Below, piece by piece: positions 14,647 through 23,183 of a DNA stretch of 64,000 nt. Source of the stretch: AC-49 sp963817035. Lineage in GTDB: Bacteria > Actinomycetota > Thermoleophilia > Solirubrobacterales > Solirubrobacteraceae. Every line of letters begins with the position of its first letter. Position 1 is the stretch's first letter. The DNA lies in NCBI GenBank assembly GCA_963817035.1, contig CAWFMM010000003.1, positions 434,001 through 498,000 on the forward strand, in the 5' to 3' direction. Under the pieces are notes generated by a model. That model was not told where the DNA came from. It worked only from the letters and a program-made list of their open reading frames with translations, and did not search any database. The position numbers and the translations under genes are program-made.

Positions 14647-17129
14647 TGCCGCGCCCCGAAGTGAAGACGATCACGTTCTCGATCGACGGCCGCGAGGTGC
14701 AGGCGCCGGCGAACTCGATGCTCGTCGACGCGGCCAAGCACGGCGACGTCGAGATCCCGGTCTTCTGTTACGAGCCCAAGCTCGGCCAGCCGGTCGGCGC
14801 GTGTCGCATGTGTCTCGTCGAGATCGAAGGGATCCCCAAGCTCCAGACCGGATGCTCGACGCCGGTCAAGGACGGCATGGTCGTCCACACCCAGTCGGCG
14901 CGGGTCAAGGAGGCCCAGCAAGGGGTCGTGGAGTTCCTGCTCATCAACCACCCGCTCGACTGTCCGGTGTGCGACAAGGGCGGCGAGTGCCCGCTGCAGG
15001 ACATCTCGTTCGGCTGGGGCGGCGGGCAGTCGCGCTTCATCGAGCCCAAGCGCCATTTCGTCAAGCCGCTCGCGCTCTCGCCGTTGATCGCGATCGATCG
15101 CGAGCGCTGCATCCTCTGCTACCGCTGCGTGCGCTTCAGTCAGGAGATCTCCGAGGACTACCAGCTGATCCTGCTCGAGCGCGGCGCGCACTCCTACGTC
15201 GGCACGTTCGACGGCCATCCGTACGTCGCGCCGTTCAGCGGCAACATCGTCGAGCTGTGCCCGGTCGGCGCACTGACCTCGCAGGCCTACCGCTTCCGCG
15301 CGCGCCCGTGGGACATCGAGCAGTCGGGCAGCGTCTGCACCCTGTGCCCGGCGCAGTGCAACGTCTCCTACACGGTGCGCGACGAGCGCGTGATGCGCGT
15401 GCTCGCCCGCCAGCACGACGGCATCGACGACGGCTGGCTGTGCGACAAGGGCCGCTTCGCCTACCAGTCCACGCACTCCGACGAGCGGATCACGACGCCG
15501 ATGCTGCGCGACCACGGCGAGCTGCGCCCGGTCAGCTGGGAGCACGCGCTGGACGAGGCGACCGCTGCGCTGAAGCGCGCGGGCACGAACGTCGGCATGC
15601 TCGTCGGTGGCGAGGCGACCAACGAGGAAGGGCTGCTCGCCGGGCGCTTGATGCGCGAGGTCATCGGCTCGTCCGACATCGACTCGCGCGTCGGCGCGCC
15701 GCTGCCGCGCGAGCTCCACGCCGCGCTGCACGACCCCGAGCTGCAGGCCACCGTGCCCGACGTCGAGTTCGCCCACGCCGTCCTCGTCCTCGGCGTCGAG
15801 CCGGTCGACGAGATGCCGATCCTCGATCTACGGATCCGCAAGGGCGTGCGCCGTCATCACGTCAAGCTGTGCGTCGCGACGAGCCGCCCGTCGTCGCTCG
15901 ATGCCAACGCGGTCGCCGTGGCGCGCTACGCGCCGGGCGCCGAGGAGGCGTTCGCCGCTGCGCTGAGCGCCGCGCTCGCGGGCTCCAGGAGGGCAGGATC
16001 GGCATCATCGGACGCCGAGAAGAACGTCGACGACTTCGCGCGCGCCGCGGGCGCCGACGCCGACGCCATCCGTGCGTTGGCCTCCGTGCTCGCAGAGGCC
16101 GGCGAGGACGTCGTCATCGTCTGGGGCGAGCGACTGACCGACGGGCCGCGCGGCGAGCACGCCGCTCGCGCGCTGCTCAACGTCGCCGGTCGCCTGACCG
16201 CCCGCAGCCACGACGGCGCCGGGCTGCTCGCCGTCCCGGCGGGAGCCAACGGCCGTGGGCTGCGCGAGGCCGGCGTGCTGCCCAACGCCGGACCGGGGCT
16301 GTCGGAGCTCGAGACCGAGGGCCGCGGCGCGCCGCAGATCGCCCAGGCCGCAGCCGACGGTGAGATCGCCGCGTTGTATCTCCTGCGGGCCGACCCGCTC
16401 GAGTCGCACCCCAATCGCGCGCTGTGGGACCGCGCACTGGACCGCGCGTCGACCGTTATCGCCCACGCCCAGTTCATGACCGCCGCGATCCGGGAACACG
16501 CGACGATCGTCTTCCCCGCCCAGGCCCCCGCCGAGAAGGACGGGACGGTCACCCATCCCGACGGCCGCGTCCAGCGCCTGCGCCCGGCGATCGCCCACCC
16601 CGACGAGGTTGGCCCCGAGTGGCGGATCATCGCCAACCTCGCCGTCCGCCTCGGCGGCGACCTCGGCGCGCACACTGGGGCCGAGGCGTCTGCGCAGCTC
16701 TTCGAGACGCTGCCGTTCTACGCCGGGCTGACACTCGACGAGCTCGGCGGCCGCGGCGTGCGCTGGCCGGTCCGCGAGCAGGCCGGCGCCTGGCCGAGCG
16801 CCGACGCCGGGCCGTTCGGTCTCGACACTCCGCCGCCCGCCGCGACCCCCAACGGTGCGCTGCGCCTCGGTAGCTACCGCTCGATCTGGGCCGGGGCCGA
16901 GGTCGCCAACTCGCCCGCCCTGAGGTTCCTCAGCGTCGACGGCCACGTCGAGCTCTCGCCCGTCGACGCCCAGCGCCTGGCGCTGGGGCAGGGCGACCGC
17001 GTCGTCATCACCCAGGGCGACAACGCGATCGAGGCGACCGTCGCACTGCGCGAGGCGGTCCCGGCTGGGAGCGCGTTCGTCGAGGGCACCGCGCCGTCCG
17101 GCGGGCTGGCCGAGGTGCGCCGCGCATGA
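14646..17129 (+). CDS. nuoG: NADH-quinone oxidoreductase subunit G (multi-FeS, molybdopterin-fold)
   Basis: NuoG carries several clusters of the electron wire. In the 827-residue product I see the 2Fe-2S ligands Cys41, 53, 56 and 70; the N5 set His102, Cys106, 109 and 115; and the N4 set Cys155, 158, 161 and 205. Cys231, 234, 238 and 266 form the extra N7 site, which only some bacteria keep. Residues from about 270 on are the molybdopterin-oxidoreductase-type domain, more divergent and Ala-rich at 450-470. The stop overlaps nuoH as ATGA. Confidence 0.96.
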   Translation: MPRPEVKTITFSIDGREVQAPANSMLVDAAKHGDVEIPVFCYEPKLGQPVGACRMCLVEIEGIPKLQTGCSTPVKDGMVVHTQSARVKEAQQGVVEFLLINHPLDCPVCDKGGECPLQDISFGWGGGQSRFIEPKRHFVKPLALSPLIAIDRERCILCYRCVRFSQEISEDYQLILLERGAHSYVGTFDGHPYVAPFSGNIVELCPVGALTSQAYRFRARPWDIEQSGSVCTLCPAQCNVSYTVRDERVMRVLARQHDGIDDGWLCDKGRFAYQSTHSDERITTPMLRDHGELRPVSWEHALDEATAALKRAGTNVGMLVGGEATNEEGLLAGRLMREVIGSSDIDSRVGAPLPRELHAALHDPELQATVPDVEFAHAVLVLGVEPVDEMPILDLRIRKGVRRHHVKLCVATSRPSSLDANAVAVARYAPGAEEAFAAALSAALAGSRRAGSASSDAEKNVDDFARAAGADADAIRALASVLAEAGEDVVIVWGERLTDGPRGEHAARALLNVAGRLTARSHDGAGLLAVPAGANGRGLREAGVLPNAGPGLSELETEGRGAPQIAQAAADGEIAALYLLRADPLESHPNRALWDRALDRASTVIAHAQFMTAAIREHATIVFPAQAPAEKDGTVTHPDGRVQRLRPAIAHPDEVGPEWRIIANLAVRLGGDLGAHTGAEASAQLFETLPFYAGLTLDELGGRGVRWPVREQAGAWPSADAGPFGLDTPPPAATPNGALRLGSYRSIWAGAEVANSPALRFLSVDGHVELSPVDAQRLALGQGDRVVITQGDNAIEATVALREAVPAGSAFVEGTAPSGGLAEVRRA

Positions 17130-18145
17130 ACGTCGTGGCCACCGTCGGCTACGCCGAGCCCTGGTACGTCCAGATCCTCAAGGCGACCATCCTGTTCGCG
17201 ATCGGCCTCCAGCTCGTGCCGATCGTGCTGATCGTCGAACGCAAGCTGCTCGGTCGCTTCCAGCAGCGCTACGGACCCAACCGCGTCGGCCCGTTCGGGC
17301 TGCTCCAGCCGCTGGCCGACATCGTCAAGCTCGCGACCAAGGAGGAGTTCCGCCCGCGGACGTCGATCGGCTGGCTGTACATGCTCGCGCCGATGATCTC
17401 GATCCTCGCCGCCGTCGCGGCGTTCGCGATCATCCCGTTCGGCGACACCCAGAACATCTTCGGGGTCGAGGTCGGCTTCTACGGCGTCGACCTGTCGATC
17501 GGCCCCCTGTACCTGTTCGCGTTCGGTGCGATCGCGTTCTACGGGATCATGCTCGGCGGCTGGGCCTCGGGCTCGAAGTACTCGTTCCTGGGCTCGATGC
17601 GCGCCGCCGCACAGCTGATCTCCTACGAGGTCTCCCAGGGCCTGGCGCTGATCGGCGTCGTCATCACCGCGGGGACACTCTCGATGACCGAGATCGTCAA
17701 CGCGCAGGAGGGCATGTGGTACATCGTGCCCCAGTTCGTCGGGTTCCTCGTCTTCCTCACTGCGAGCTTCGCCGAGACCGCCCGCACGCCGTTCGACCTG
17801 ACCGAGGCCGACGCCGAGCTCGTCGGCGGCTACAACACCGAGTACGGCGGCGGCGGCTTCGCCTCCTACTACTTCGCCGAGTACCTCAACGTGATCGTCG
17901 TCTCGGGCGTGGTCGTCACCGTCTTCCTTGGCGGCTGGCTGCTGCCGTTCGGTATCGACCCGCCGGGATGGGTCGACCCGTTCATCGTGCTCGGCAAGAT
18001 GTGGATCTTCATCATCATCTTCATCTGGGTGCGCGCGACGCTGCCACGCCTGCGCTACGACCAGCTGATGTCGTTCGGCTGGAAGGTGCTGCTCCCGATC
18101 GCAACGCTCAATGTCCTCATAACCGCGATCGTGGTGGTCTCATGA
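17126..18145 (+). CDS. nuoH: NADH-quinone oxidoreductase subunit H
   Basis: NuoH is the membrane subunit that contacts the quinone chamber and couples electron transfer to proton pumping. The 339-residue product has about eight helices. Conserved loops are visible: RYGPNRVGPFGLLQPLADIV after the first helix, SMRAAAQLISYEVSQGL in the middle and FAETARTPFDLTEADAELV followed by GYNTEYGG. It starts with ATG in the nuoG overlap and ends in an ATGA overlap with nuoI. Confidence 0.97.
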   Translation: MNVVATVGYAEPWYVQILKATILFAIGLQLVPIVLIVERKLLGRFQQRYGPNRVGPFGLLQPLADIVKLATKEEFRPRTSIGWLYMLAPMISILAAVAAFAIIPFGDTQNIFGVEVGFYGVDLSIGPLYLFAFGAIAFYGIMLGGWASGSKYSFLGSMRAAAQLISYEVSQGLALIGVVITAGTLSMTEIVNAQEGMWYIVPQFVGFLVFLTASFAETARTPFDLTEADAELVGGYNTEYGGGGFASYYFAEYLNVIVVSGVVVTVFLGGWLLPFGIDPPGWVDPFIVLGKMWIFIIIFIWVRATLPRLRYDQLMSFGWKVLLPIATLNVLITAIVVVS

Positions 18146-18675
18146 CCTGGCCTCCGAGTGATGACCTGCTGATCGTCCAGCACGCCCCGAGCCCCGGCGG
18201 CGCGGGCGGGCTGTACCGCACGTTCGGCGAGACGCTGCGCGGACTCAAGACGACGTTCGCGCGCGTCGTCGAGGGGCCGACGACGATCCAGTACCCCGAG
18301 GAGAAGGTGCCGGTCTACCCGCGCTTCCGCGGCCGCCACAAGCTGCACCGCTTCGAGGACACGGGCCTGGAGAAGTGCGTCGGCTGCTCGCTGTGCGCGG
18401 CCGCGTGCCCGGCCGACTGCATCCGCGTCGTCGCGGCCGAGAACACGCCGGAGAACCGCGTCAGCCCCGGCGAGCGCTACGCCGCGGTCTACGAGATCAA
18501 CCTCTCGCGCTGCATCTTCTGTGGCTACTGCGAGGTCGCGTGCCCGTTCGACGCGATCACGATGGGCCACGACTACGAGCTGTCGGACTACGAGCGCTCG
18601 GACCTCATCTTCACCAAGGAGATGCTGCTGGCCGAGCCGATGGAGCGCACCCCGTTGCGCAACGAGGGGGAGTAA
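18142..18675 (+). CDS. nuoI: NADH-quinone oxidoreductase subunit I (clusters N6a/N6b)
   Basis: NuoI is an 8Fe ferredoxin-like subunit that passes electrons toward NuoB. The 177-residue product carries two CXXCXXCXXXCP motifs: CVGCSLCAAACP (Cys79, 82, 85, 89) and CIFCGYCEVACP (Cys124, 127, 130, 134). Residues 1-30 are an unusual polar lead before GETLRGLKTTFAR. The following nuoJ start is five bases downstream, the only nuo junction without an overlap; GAGGGGGA there serves as its ribosome site. Confidence 0.97.
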   Translation: MTWPPSDDLLIVQHAPSPGGAGGLYRTFGETLRGLKTTFARVVEGPTTIQYPEEKVPVYPRFRGRHKLHRFEDTGLEKCVGCSLCAAACPADCIRVVAAENTPENRVSPGERYAAVYEINLSRCIFCGYCEVACPFDAITMGHDYELSDYERSDLIFTKEMLLAEPMERTPLRNEGE

Positions 18676-18680
18676 CAGCG

Positions 18681-19313
18681 ATGTCCGCGGTCCTCTTCTT
18701 CATCGCCGCGATCGGAGCGATCGCCGGGGCGATCGGCGTCGTGCTGATGCGCAACCCGTTCTACAGCGTGCTGTCGCTCGTCTTCCATCTGCTGTCGCTC
18801 GCCGCACTGTTCCTGCTCCTGCGCGCCGAGTTCGTCGCCGCGGCTCAGGTCGTGGTCTACGCCGGCGCGGTGATGGTCCTCTACGTCTTCGTCGTCGCCT
18901 ACGTCGGCGGCGCCGACGAGCCGCTGCGACCACACTCCGGTCCAGGGCTGCGCGCGGCGGCGCTGCTGTTCAGCGGCGCCCTGTTCGTCGAGCTCGTGAT
19001 CGCATTCCTCGGGTCGTCGCTGAAGGGCATCGACAGCAAGGGCGCGACGGTCGCCACCGACGCGAGCTTCGGGACGCCCGAGGAGATCGGCCGGCTGCTG
19101 CTGACCAAGTTCCTGCTCGCGTTCGAGCTCGCGTCGTTCCTGCTGCTGATCGCGGCGGTCGGCGCGGTCGTGCTGGCGCGCCGCCGCGGCGGCATCGGCG
19201 ACCTCGACGGCGGCGAGCACGGCGTGCTGACGATTCGGGCCACGCGGCCTATCGAGACGGGCACCCAGGCCGAGGCGGTCGGCGCCCTGACCACCGGAGG
19301 CAGCGAGAAATGA
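18681..19313 (+). CDS. nuoJ: NADH-quinone oxidoreductase subunit J
   Basis: NuoJ is a membrane-arm subunit. The 210-residue product has five hydrophobic helices, including RNPFYSVLSLVFHLLSLAAL and the conserved AAQVVVYAGAVMVLYVFVV, where the pi-bulge region of helix three lies. The C-terminal 40 residues are a soluble tail. The ATG at 18681 follows GAGGGGGAGTAACAGCG. It ends in an ATGA overlap with nuoK. Confidence 0.96.
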   Translation: MSAVLFFIAAIGAIAGAIGVVLMRNPFYSVLSLVFHLLSLAALFLLLRAEFVAAAQVVVYAGAVMVLYVFVVAYVGGADEPLRPHSGPGLRAAALLFSGALFVELVIAFLGSSLKGIDSKGATVATDASFGTPEEIGRLLLTKFLLAFELASFLLLIAAVGAVVLARRRGGIGDLDGGEHGVLTIRATRPIETGTQAEAVGALTTGGSEK

Positions 19314-19609
19314 ACATCGCCTGGTTCCTGGTCGTCAGCGCGATGGTCTTCTGCATCGGCGCCGGTGGCGTGCTCACGCGGCGCAACCCGCTGGTCATCC
19401 TGCTGTGCCTCGAGCTGATGCTCAACGCGGCCAACCTGTCGCTGATCGCGTTCTCGCGGATGTGGGGCAACAGCCAGGGCCAGATCTTCGCGATCATCGT
19501 GATGGTCGTCGCCGCGTGCGAGGTGACGATCGGACTCGGTGTCGTCGTGGCGATGCATCGCCGCAGGCTGCCGGTCGACGTCGACGAGATGCGTGAGCTG
19601 CACGGATGA
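19310..19609 (+). CDS. nuoK: NADH-quinone oxidoreductase subunit K
   Basis: NuoK (99 residues, three helices) is an antiporter-associated membrane subunit. The helix-two motif LVILLCLELMLNAANLSLIA holds the conserved Glu, and IFAIIVMVVAACEVTIGLGV holds the second conserved Glu of helix three; both are needed for proton translocation in studied homologues. It overlaps nuoJ and nuoL by four bases each. Confidence 0.97.
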   Translation: MNIAWFLVVSAMVFCIGAGGVLTRRNPLVILLCLELMLNAANLSLIAFSRMWGNSQGQIFAIIVMVVAACEVTIGLGVVVAMHRRRLPVDVDEMRELHG

Positions 19610-21606
19610 GCCTGTTCGCCTGGCTGATCCTCGGCTTCCCCCTGCTCGGCGCGATCGTCATCGGGCTGTCGTTCAAGGCGCTGAGCGGCCGCGCGGCCGG
19701 GATCGTCGGAACGCTCGCCATCGCCGCGGCGTTCGTCTGCGCGATCGTCGCGACGATCAAGCTCCAGAGCCACGGGGCCGACGACCGCGAGCACGTCTCG
19801 GTCCTGTGGAACTACGCGGTCACCGCGGGGCTCGACGCCAAGGTGTCGATCCTGATCGACCCGCTGAGCATGTTCATGGCGCTCGTCGTGACCGGCGTCT
19901 CGATGCTCATCCATCTCTACTCGGTCTCCTACCTGTGGAGCGACGAGGGCTACAACCGCTTCTTCGCCTACCTGAACTTCTTCGTCTTCTCGATGCTGCT
20001 GCTGGTCCTGGCCGGCAACTTCGTCCTGCTGATCGTCGGCTGGGCGTTCGTCGGCGCGGCGAGCTACATGCTGATCTCGTTCTGGTATCGCCGCACGACC
20101 GCCACGCGCGCCGGCATCAAGGCGTTCGTGATCAACGTCGTCGGCGACATCGGCCTCGTCCTCGGCACGTTCTTCATCTTCCAAAAGACCGGGACGGTCG
20201 ACTTCCTCGGTTCGTTCCACGCCGCGCCGCACGTCTTCGCCGGCCATCAGAACTACGTCACCGCGGGCTGCCTGATGCTGCTCGTCGGCGCGTTCGCCAA
20301 GAGCGCCCAGGTCCCGCTGCACACCTGGTTGCCCGACGCGATGGAGGGTCCGACCCCGGTCTCCGCCCTGATCCACGCGGCGACGATGGTCACCGCCGGT
20401 GTCTACCTGATCGCGCGCATGTACCCGCTGTTCCAGCTTGCCCCGGCGGCACAGATCGTCGGCGCGACGATCGGCGCGCTGACGCTGCTGATCGCCGGGA
20501 CGATCGGGCTCGTCCAGACCGACCTCAAGCGCGTGATCGCCTACTCGACGATGTCGCAGATCGGTTACATGGTCATGGCGGTCAGCGCCGGCGCGTACGT
20601 CGCCGGGCTCTTCCACCTGATGACCCACGCGTTCTTCAAGGCGCTGCTGTTCATGGCCGCCGGCTCGATCATCGGCGCGATGGCCGGCGAGCAGTCGCTG
20701 GACAAGATGGGCGGCTTTCGCAAGGTCATGCCGTTCACCTACGGCTGCTTCATCATCGGTGGCCTGTCGCTGGCCGGCGTGCCGCCGTTCTCGGGCTTCT
20801 TCTCCAAGGACATGATCCTCGCCGACGTCGGCTCGCTCGGGGGCTGGCACTGGGCGCTCTACGCCGCGGGCTACGTCGGCGCGCTGCTGACCGCTATCTA
20901 CACATTCCGGATGATCTTCCGCGCCTTCCACGGCGAGCCGGTCGCCGAGGCACGGGAGCTCGCCGAGGGCCACCTGCACCACGCCGAGCAGCCGACCAAC
21001 CCCAACACCGGCGAGATTGAGGACAACCACGTCGGTTTCCCCGGCCCGCTGCACTTCATCGCCGAGCAGGAGCTCCCGATGCGCCTGGCGATGGGAGCGC
21101 TGGCGTTCCTGGCCATCGTCGGTGGCTGGATCGAGATCCCGCACCTGACGAGCGTGCTGAGCAACTTCCTCGACCCGGTCTTCGCCGGAGCGACGACGAC
21201 GCCCGACCCGTCGAACGCGCTCGAGACGGTCGGCTTCGTCCTCGGCACCGTGCTCGCGCTGCTGGGGATCTGGATCGCCTGGTTCGTCTACGTCAAGAAG
21301 CCCGGGACCGCCGCGGCGTTGCAGGAGCGGATGTCGGGCCTGCACCGCGTGCTGTTTCACAAGTGGTACTTCGACGAGGCGATCGATCTGCTCGTCGTGC
21401 GCCCGTTCGCGTGGTTCGGACGCGTCGGTGAGCAGGCGATCGAGCGGATCGTCATCAACGGCGTCATCGTCGGCGGCACGAGCGGGCTGGTCAAGGCCAG
21501 CGGCGCCGCGGTGCGCGCACTGCAGTCGGGCTTCCTGCGCGCCTACGTCGCGCTGCTGCTCGGCGGTGTCGCCGTCCTGACCCTCTACCTGCTGCTGCAG
21601 AGCTGA
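19606..21606 (+). CDS. nuoL: NADH-quinone oxidoreductase subunit L (antiporter-like)
   Basis: NuoL is the distal antiporter-type proton channel of complex I with a long lateral helix. The 666-residue product shows the family core VPLHTWLPDAMEGPTPVSAL followed by IHAATMVTAGVYLIAR, and later the helix-TM8-type SQIGYMVMAVSAGAY. A soluble insertion at about 445-480 (GEPVAEARELAEGHLHHAEQ) lies between late helices. The C-terminal region to residue 660 includes the lateral helix and the last anchor. The stop overlaps nuoM as TGATG. Confidence 0.97.
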   Translation: MSLFAWLILGFPLLGAIVIGLSFKALSGRAAGIVGTLAIAAAFVCAIVATIKLQSHGADDREHVSVLWNYAVTAGLDAKVSILIDPLSMFMALVVTGVSMLIHLYSVSYLWSDEGYNRFFAYLNFFVFSMLLLVLAGNFVLLIVGWAFVGAASYMLISFWYRRTTATRAGIKAFVINVVGDIGLVLGTFFIFQKTGTVDFLGSFHAAPHVFAGHQNYVTAGCLMLLVGAFAKSAQVPLHTWLPDAMEGPTPVSALIHAATMVTAGVYLIARMYPLFQLAPAAQIVGATIGALTLLIAGTIGLVQTDLKRVIAYSTMSQIGYMVMAVSAGAYVAGLFHLMTHAFFKALLFMAAGSIIGAMAGEQSLDKMGGFRKVMPFTYGCFIIGGLSLAGVPPFSGFFSKDMILADVGSLGGWHWALYAAGYVGALLTAIYTFRMIFRAFHGEPVAEARELAEGHLHHAEQPTNPNTGEIEDNHVGFPGPLHFIAEQELPMRLAMGALAFLAIVGGWIEIPHLTSVLSNFLDPVFAGATTTPDPSNALETVGFVLGTVLALLGIWIAWFVYVKKPGTAAALQERMSGLHRVLFHKWYFDEAIDLLVVRPFAWFGRVGEQAIERIVINGVIVGGTSGLVKASGAAVRALQSGFLRAYVALLLGGVAVLTLYLLLQS

Positions 21607-23183
21607 TGTCGCTTTCGATCCTCATCTGGCTCCCGGCCGCCGGCGCCCTCGTCGGCTGCGCGCTGCCCGGGCGCACCGCACGCTTCGCCGCGCTGCTCTC
21701 CTCGCTCGGCGCGCTCGGGCTGTCGATCGCCTTGCTCGTCCAGGTGACGGCGGCCAAGAGCGCCGGGCTGCACGACGTCACCGACAAGCTGTGGATCAAG
21801 CCGCTCGGCGTCCACTACGCGCTCGGCGTCGACGGGCTCAGTGTGACGCTGATCGCGCTGACGACGCTGATGTTCAGTGCCGTGATCGCGTGGTGCGCGC
21901 GCTCGCAGTGGCACCACGAGCGCAGCTTCTATCTGTACCTCGGGGTCGCCCAGTCGGCGGTCATCGGGGCGCTGTGCGCGCAGGACGTGATCCTGTTCGT
22001 CGCGTTCTTCGACCTGATGCTGATCCCATTCTTCTTCCTCGCCGGGATGTGGGGCGGCAAGCGCAACCCTGACGGCTCGGCCGACGCGGCGACGATCTCC
22101 GGCGTGACGAAGATGGTCATCTACACGATGGTCGGCTCGCTACTGATGCTCGCGGCCGCGATCGCCGCCGGCGTGCTCGTCTCCACCCAGACCGGCAACC
22201 CGATCGACTTCACCTTTGCGGCCCTGCGCGAGTCGCCGTTGTCGACCCAGTCGCAGGAATGGATCTTCCTGTTCTTCGCGGCGGCGTTCCTGGTCAAGAT
22301 GCCCCAGTTCCCGCTCCACGGCTGGATGCCCGACGGCTATCGCGCGATGCCGCTCCCCGTGCTCGCGGTGTTCAGCGGCGTGTTGAGCAAAGTCGCCGCA
22401 TACGGCTTCCTGCGGATCGTGCTGCCGATCTTCCCGGCCGCCTCGGTGCACTTCCAGGATCTGATGCTGCTGATTGCGCTGGCCTCGATCATCTACGGAT
22501 CGGCGCTTGCGTTCACGACGACCAACGTGCGGCTCGTGCTCGGCTATTCGTCGGTCGCCCAGCTCGGCTTCATCGTCTTCGGGATCTTCTCGCTGCAGAA
22601 GGCAGGCGACCAGGGAGCGCTGCTGCAGTCGCTCAACCACGGGCTCGTCGTCGTGCCGATGTTCCTGATCGTGGCGCTGCTGTCGGCACGGGCACGGGGG
22701 TCGGAGGACCTGCGCGACCTCGGCGGGATCGCGCTGCGTGCGCCGGTTCTCGCGACGCTGTTCTTGATCGTCTCGTTCGCACTGTTGGCGATGCCCGGTT
22801 CGTCGAACTTCGTCGGCGAGTTCCTGATCCTGCTCGGCGTGTTCAAGACCAAGATCGCGTTCGCGGTCCTCGCCTTCACCGGCGTCGCGCTGGCGGCCGT
22901 GTACGCGCTGCGGATGTTCATCCGCGCGATGCACAACCGCGTCGGGCCCGATGTCGAGTCGCGCGAGCTGTCGTGGGCCGACGGCGCCGTGATCGCGCCG
23001 CTGGTTCTGGTGATCCTCGCGCTCGCGCTGTATCCGCAGTTCGCGCTCAAGCGCGGCAATCTGGCGGTGCAGGCGACACTGCAGCCGGTGCAGCTCGTGC
23101 TTGATCCGCAGACGCCGACGGCGGCGCTGCTACCGGCGCCGGCGGGTGGCGCCGGGCCGCGGACGGGAGCGACGACGCCATGA
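21606..23183 (+). CDS. nuoM: NADH-quinone oxidoreductase subunit M (antiporter-like)
   Basis: NuoM is the middle antiporter-type proton channel. In the 525-residue product the conserved loop FPLHGWMPDGYRAMPLPVLA precedes VFSGVLSKVAAYGFLRI with its key Lys, and an upstream Glu sits in the WHHERSFYLYLGV region. The last 30 residues are an Ala/Pro tail (AALLPAPAGGAGPRTG). It starts at the nuoL TGATG overlap and ends in ATGA with nuoN. Confidence 0.97.
   Translation: MSLSILIWLPAAGALVGCALPGRTARFAALLSSLGALGLSIALLVQVTAAKSAGLHDVTDKLWIKPLGVHYALGVDGLSVTLIALTTLMFSAVIAWCARSQWHHERSFYLYLGVAQSAVIGALCAQDVILFVAFFDLMLIPFFFLAGMWGGKRNPDGSADAATISGVTKMVIYTMVGSLLMLAAAIAAGVLVSTQTGNPIDFTFAALRESPLSTQSQEWIFLFFAAAFLVKMPQFPLHGWMPDGYRAMPLPVLAVFSGVLSKVAAYGFLRIVLPIFPAASVHFQDLMLLIALASIIYGSALAFTTTNVRLVLGYSSVAQLGFIVFGIFSLQKAGDQGALLQSLNHGLVVVPMFLIVALLSARARGSEDLRDLGGIALRAPVLATLFLIVSFALLAMPGSSNFVGEFLILLGVFKTKIAFAVLAFTGVALAAVYALRMFIRAMHNRVGPDVESRELSWADGAVIAPLVLVILALALYPQFALKRGNLAVQATLQPVQLVLDPQTPTAALLPAPAGGAGPRTGATTP

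Noticed and set aside
19249..21360. 703-codon minus-strand frame inside nuoL
   Set aside because: Antisense shadow of nuoJ, nuoK and nuoL, which are certain from their motifs and overlaps.
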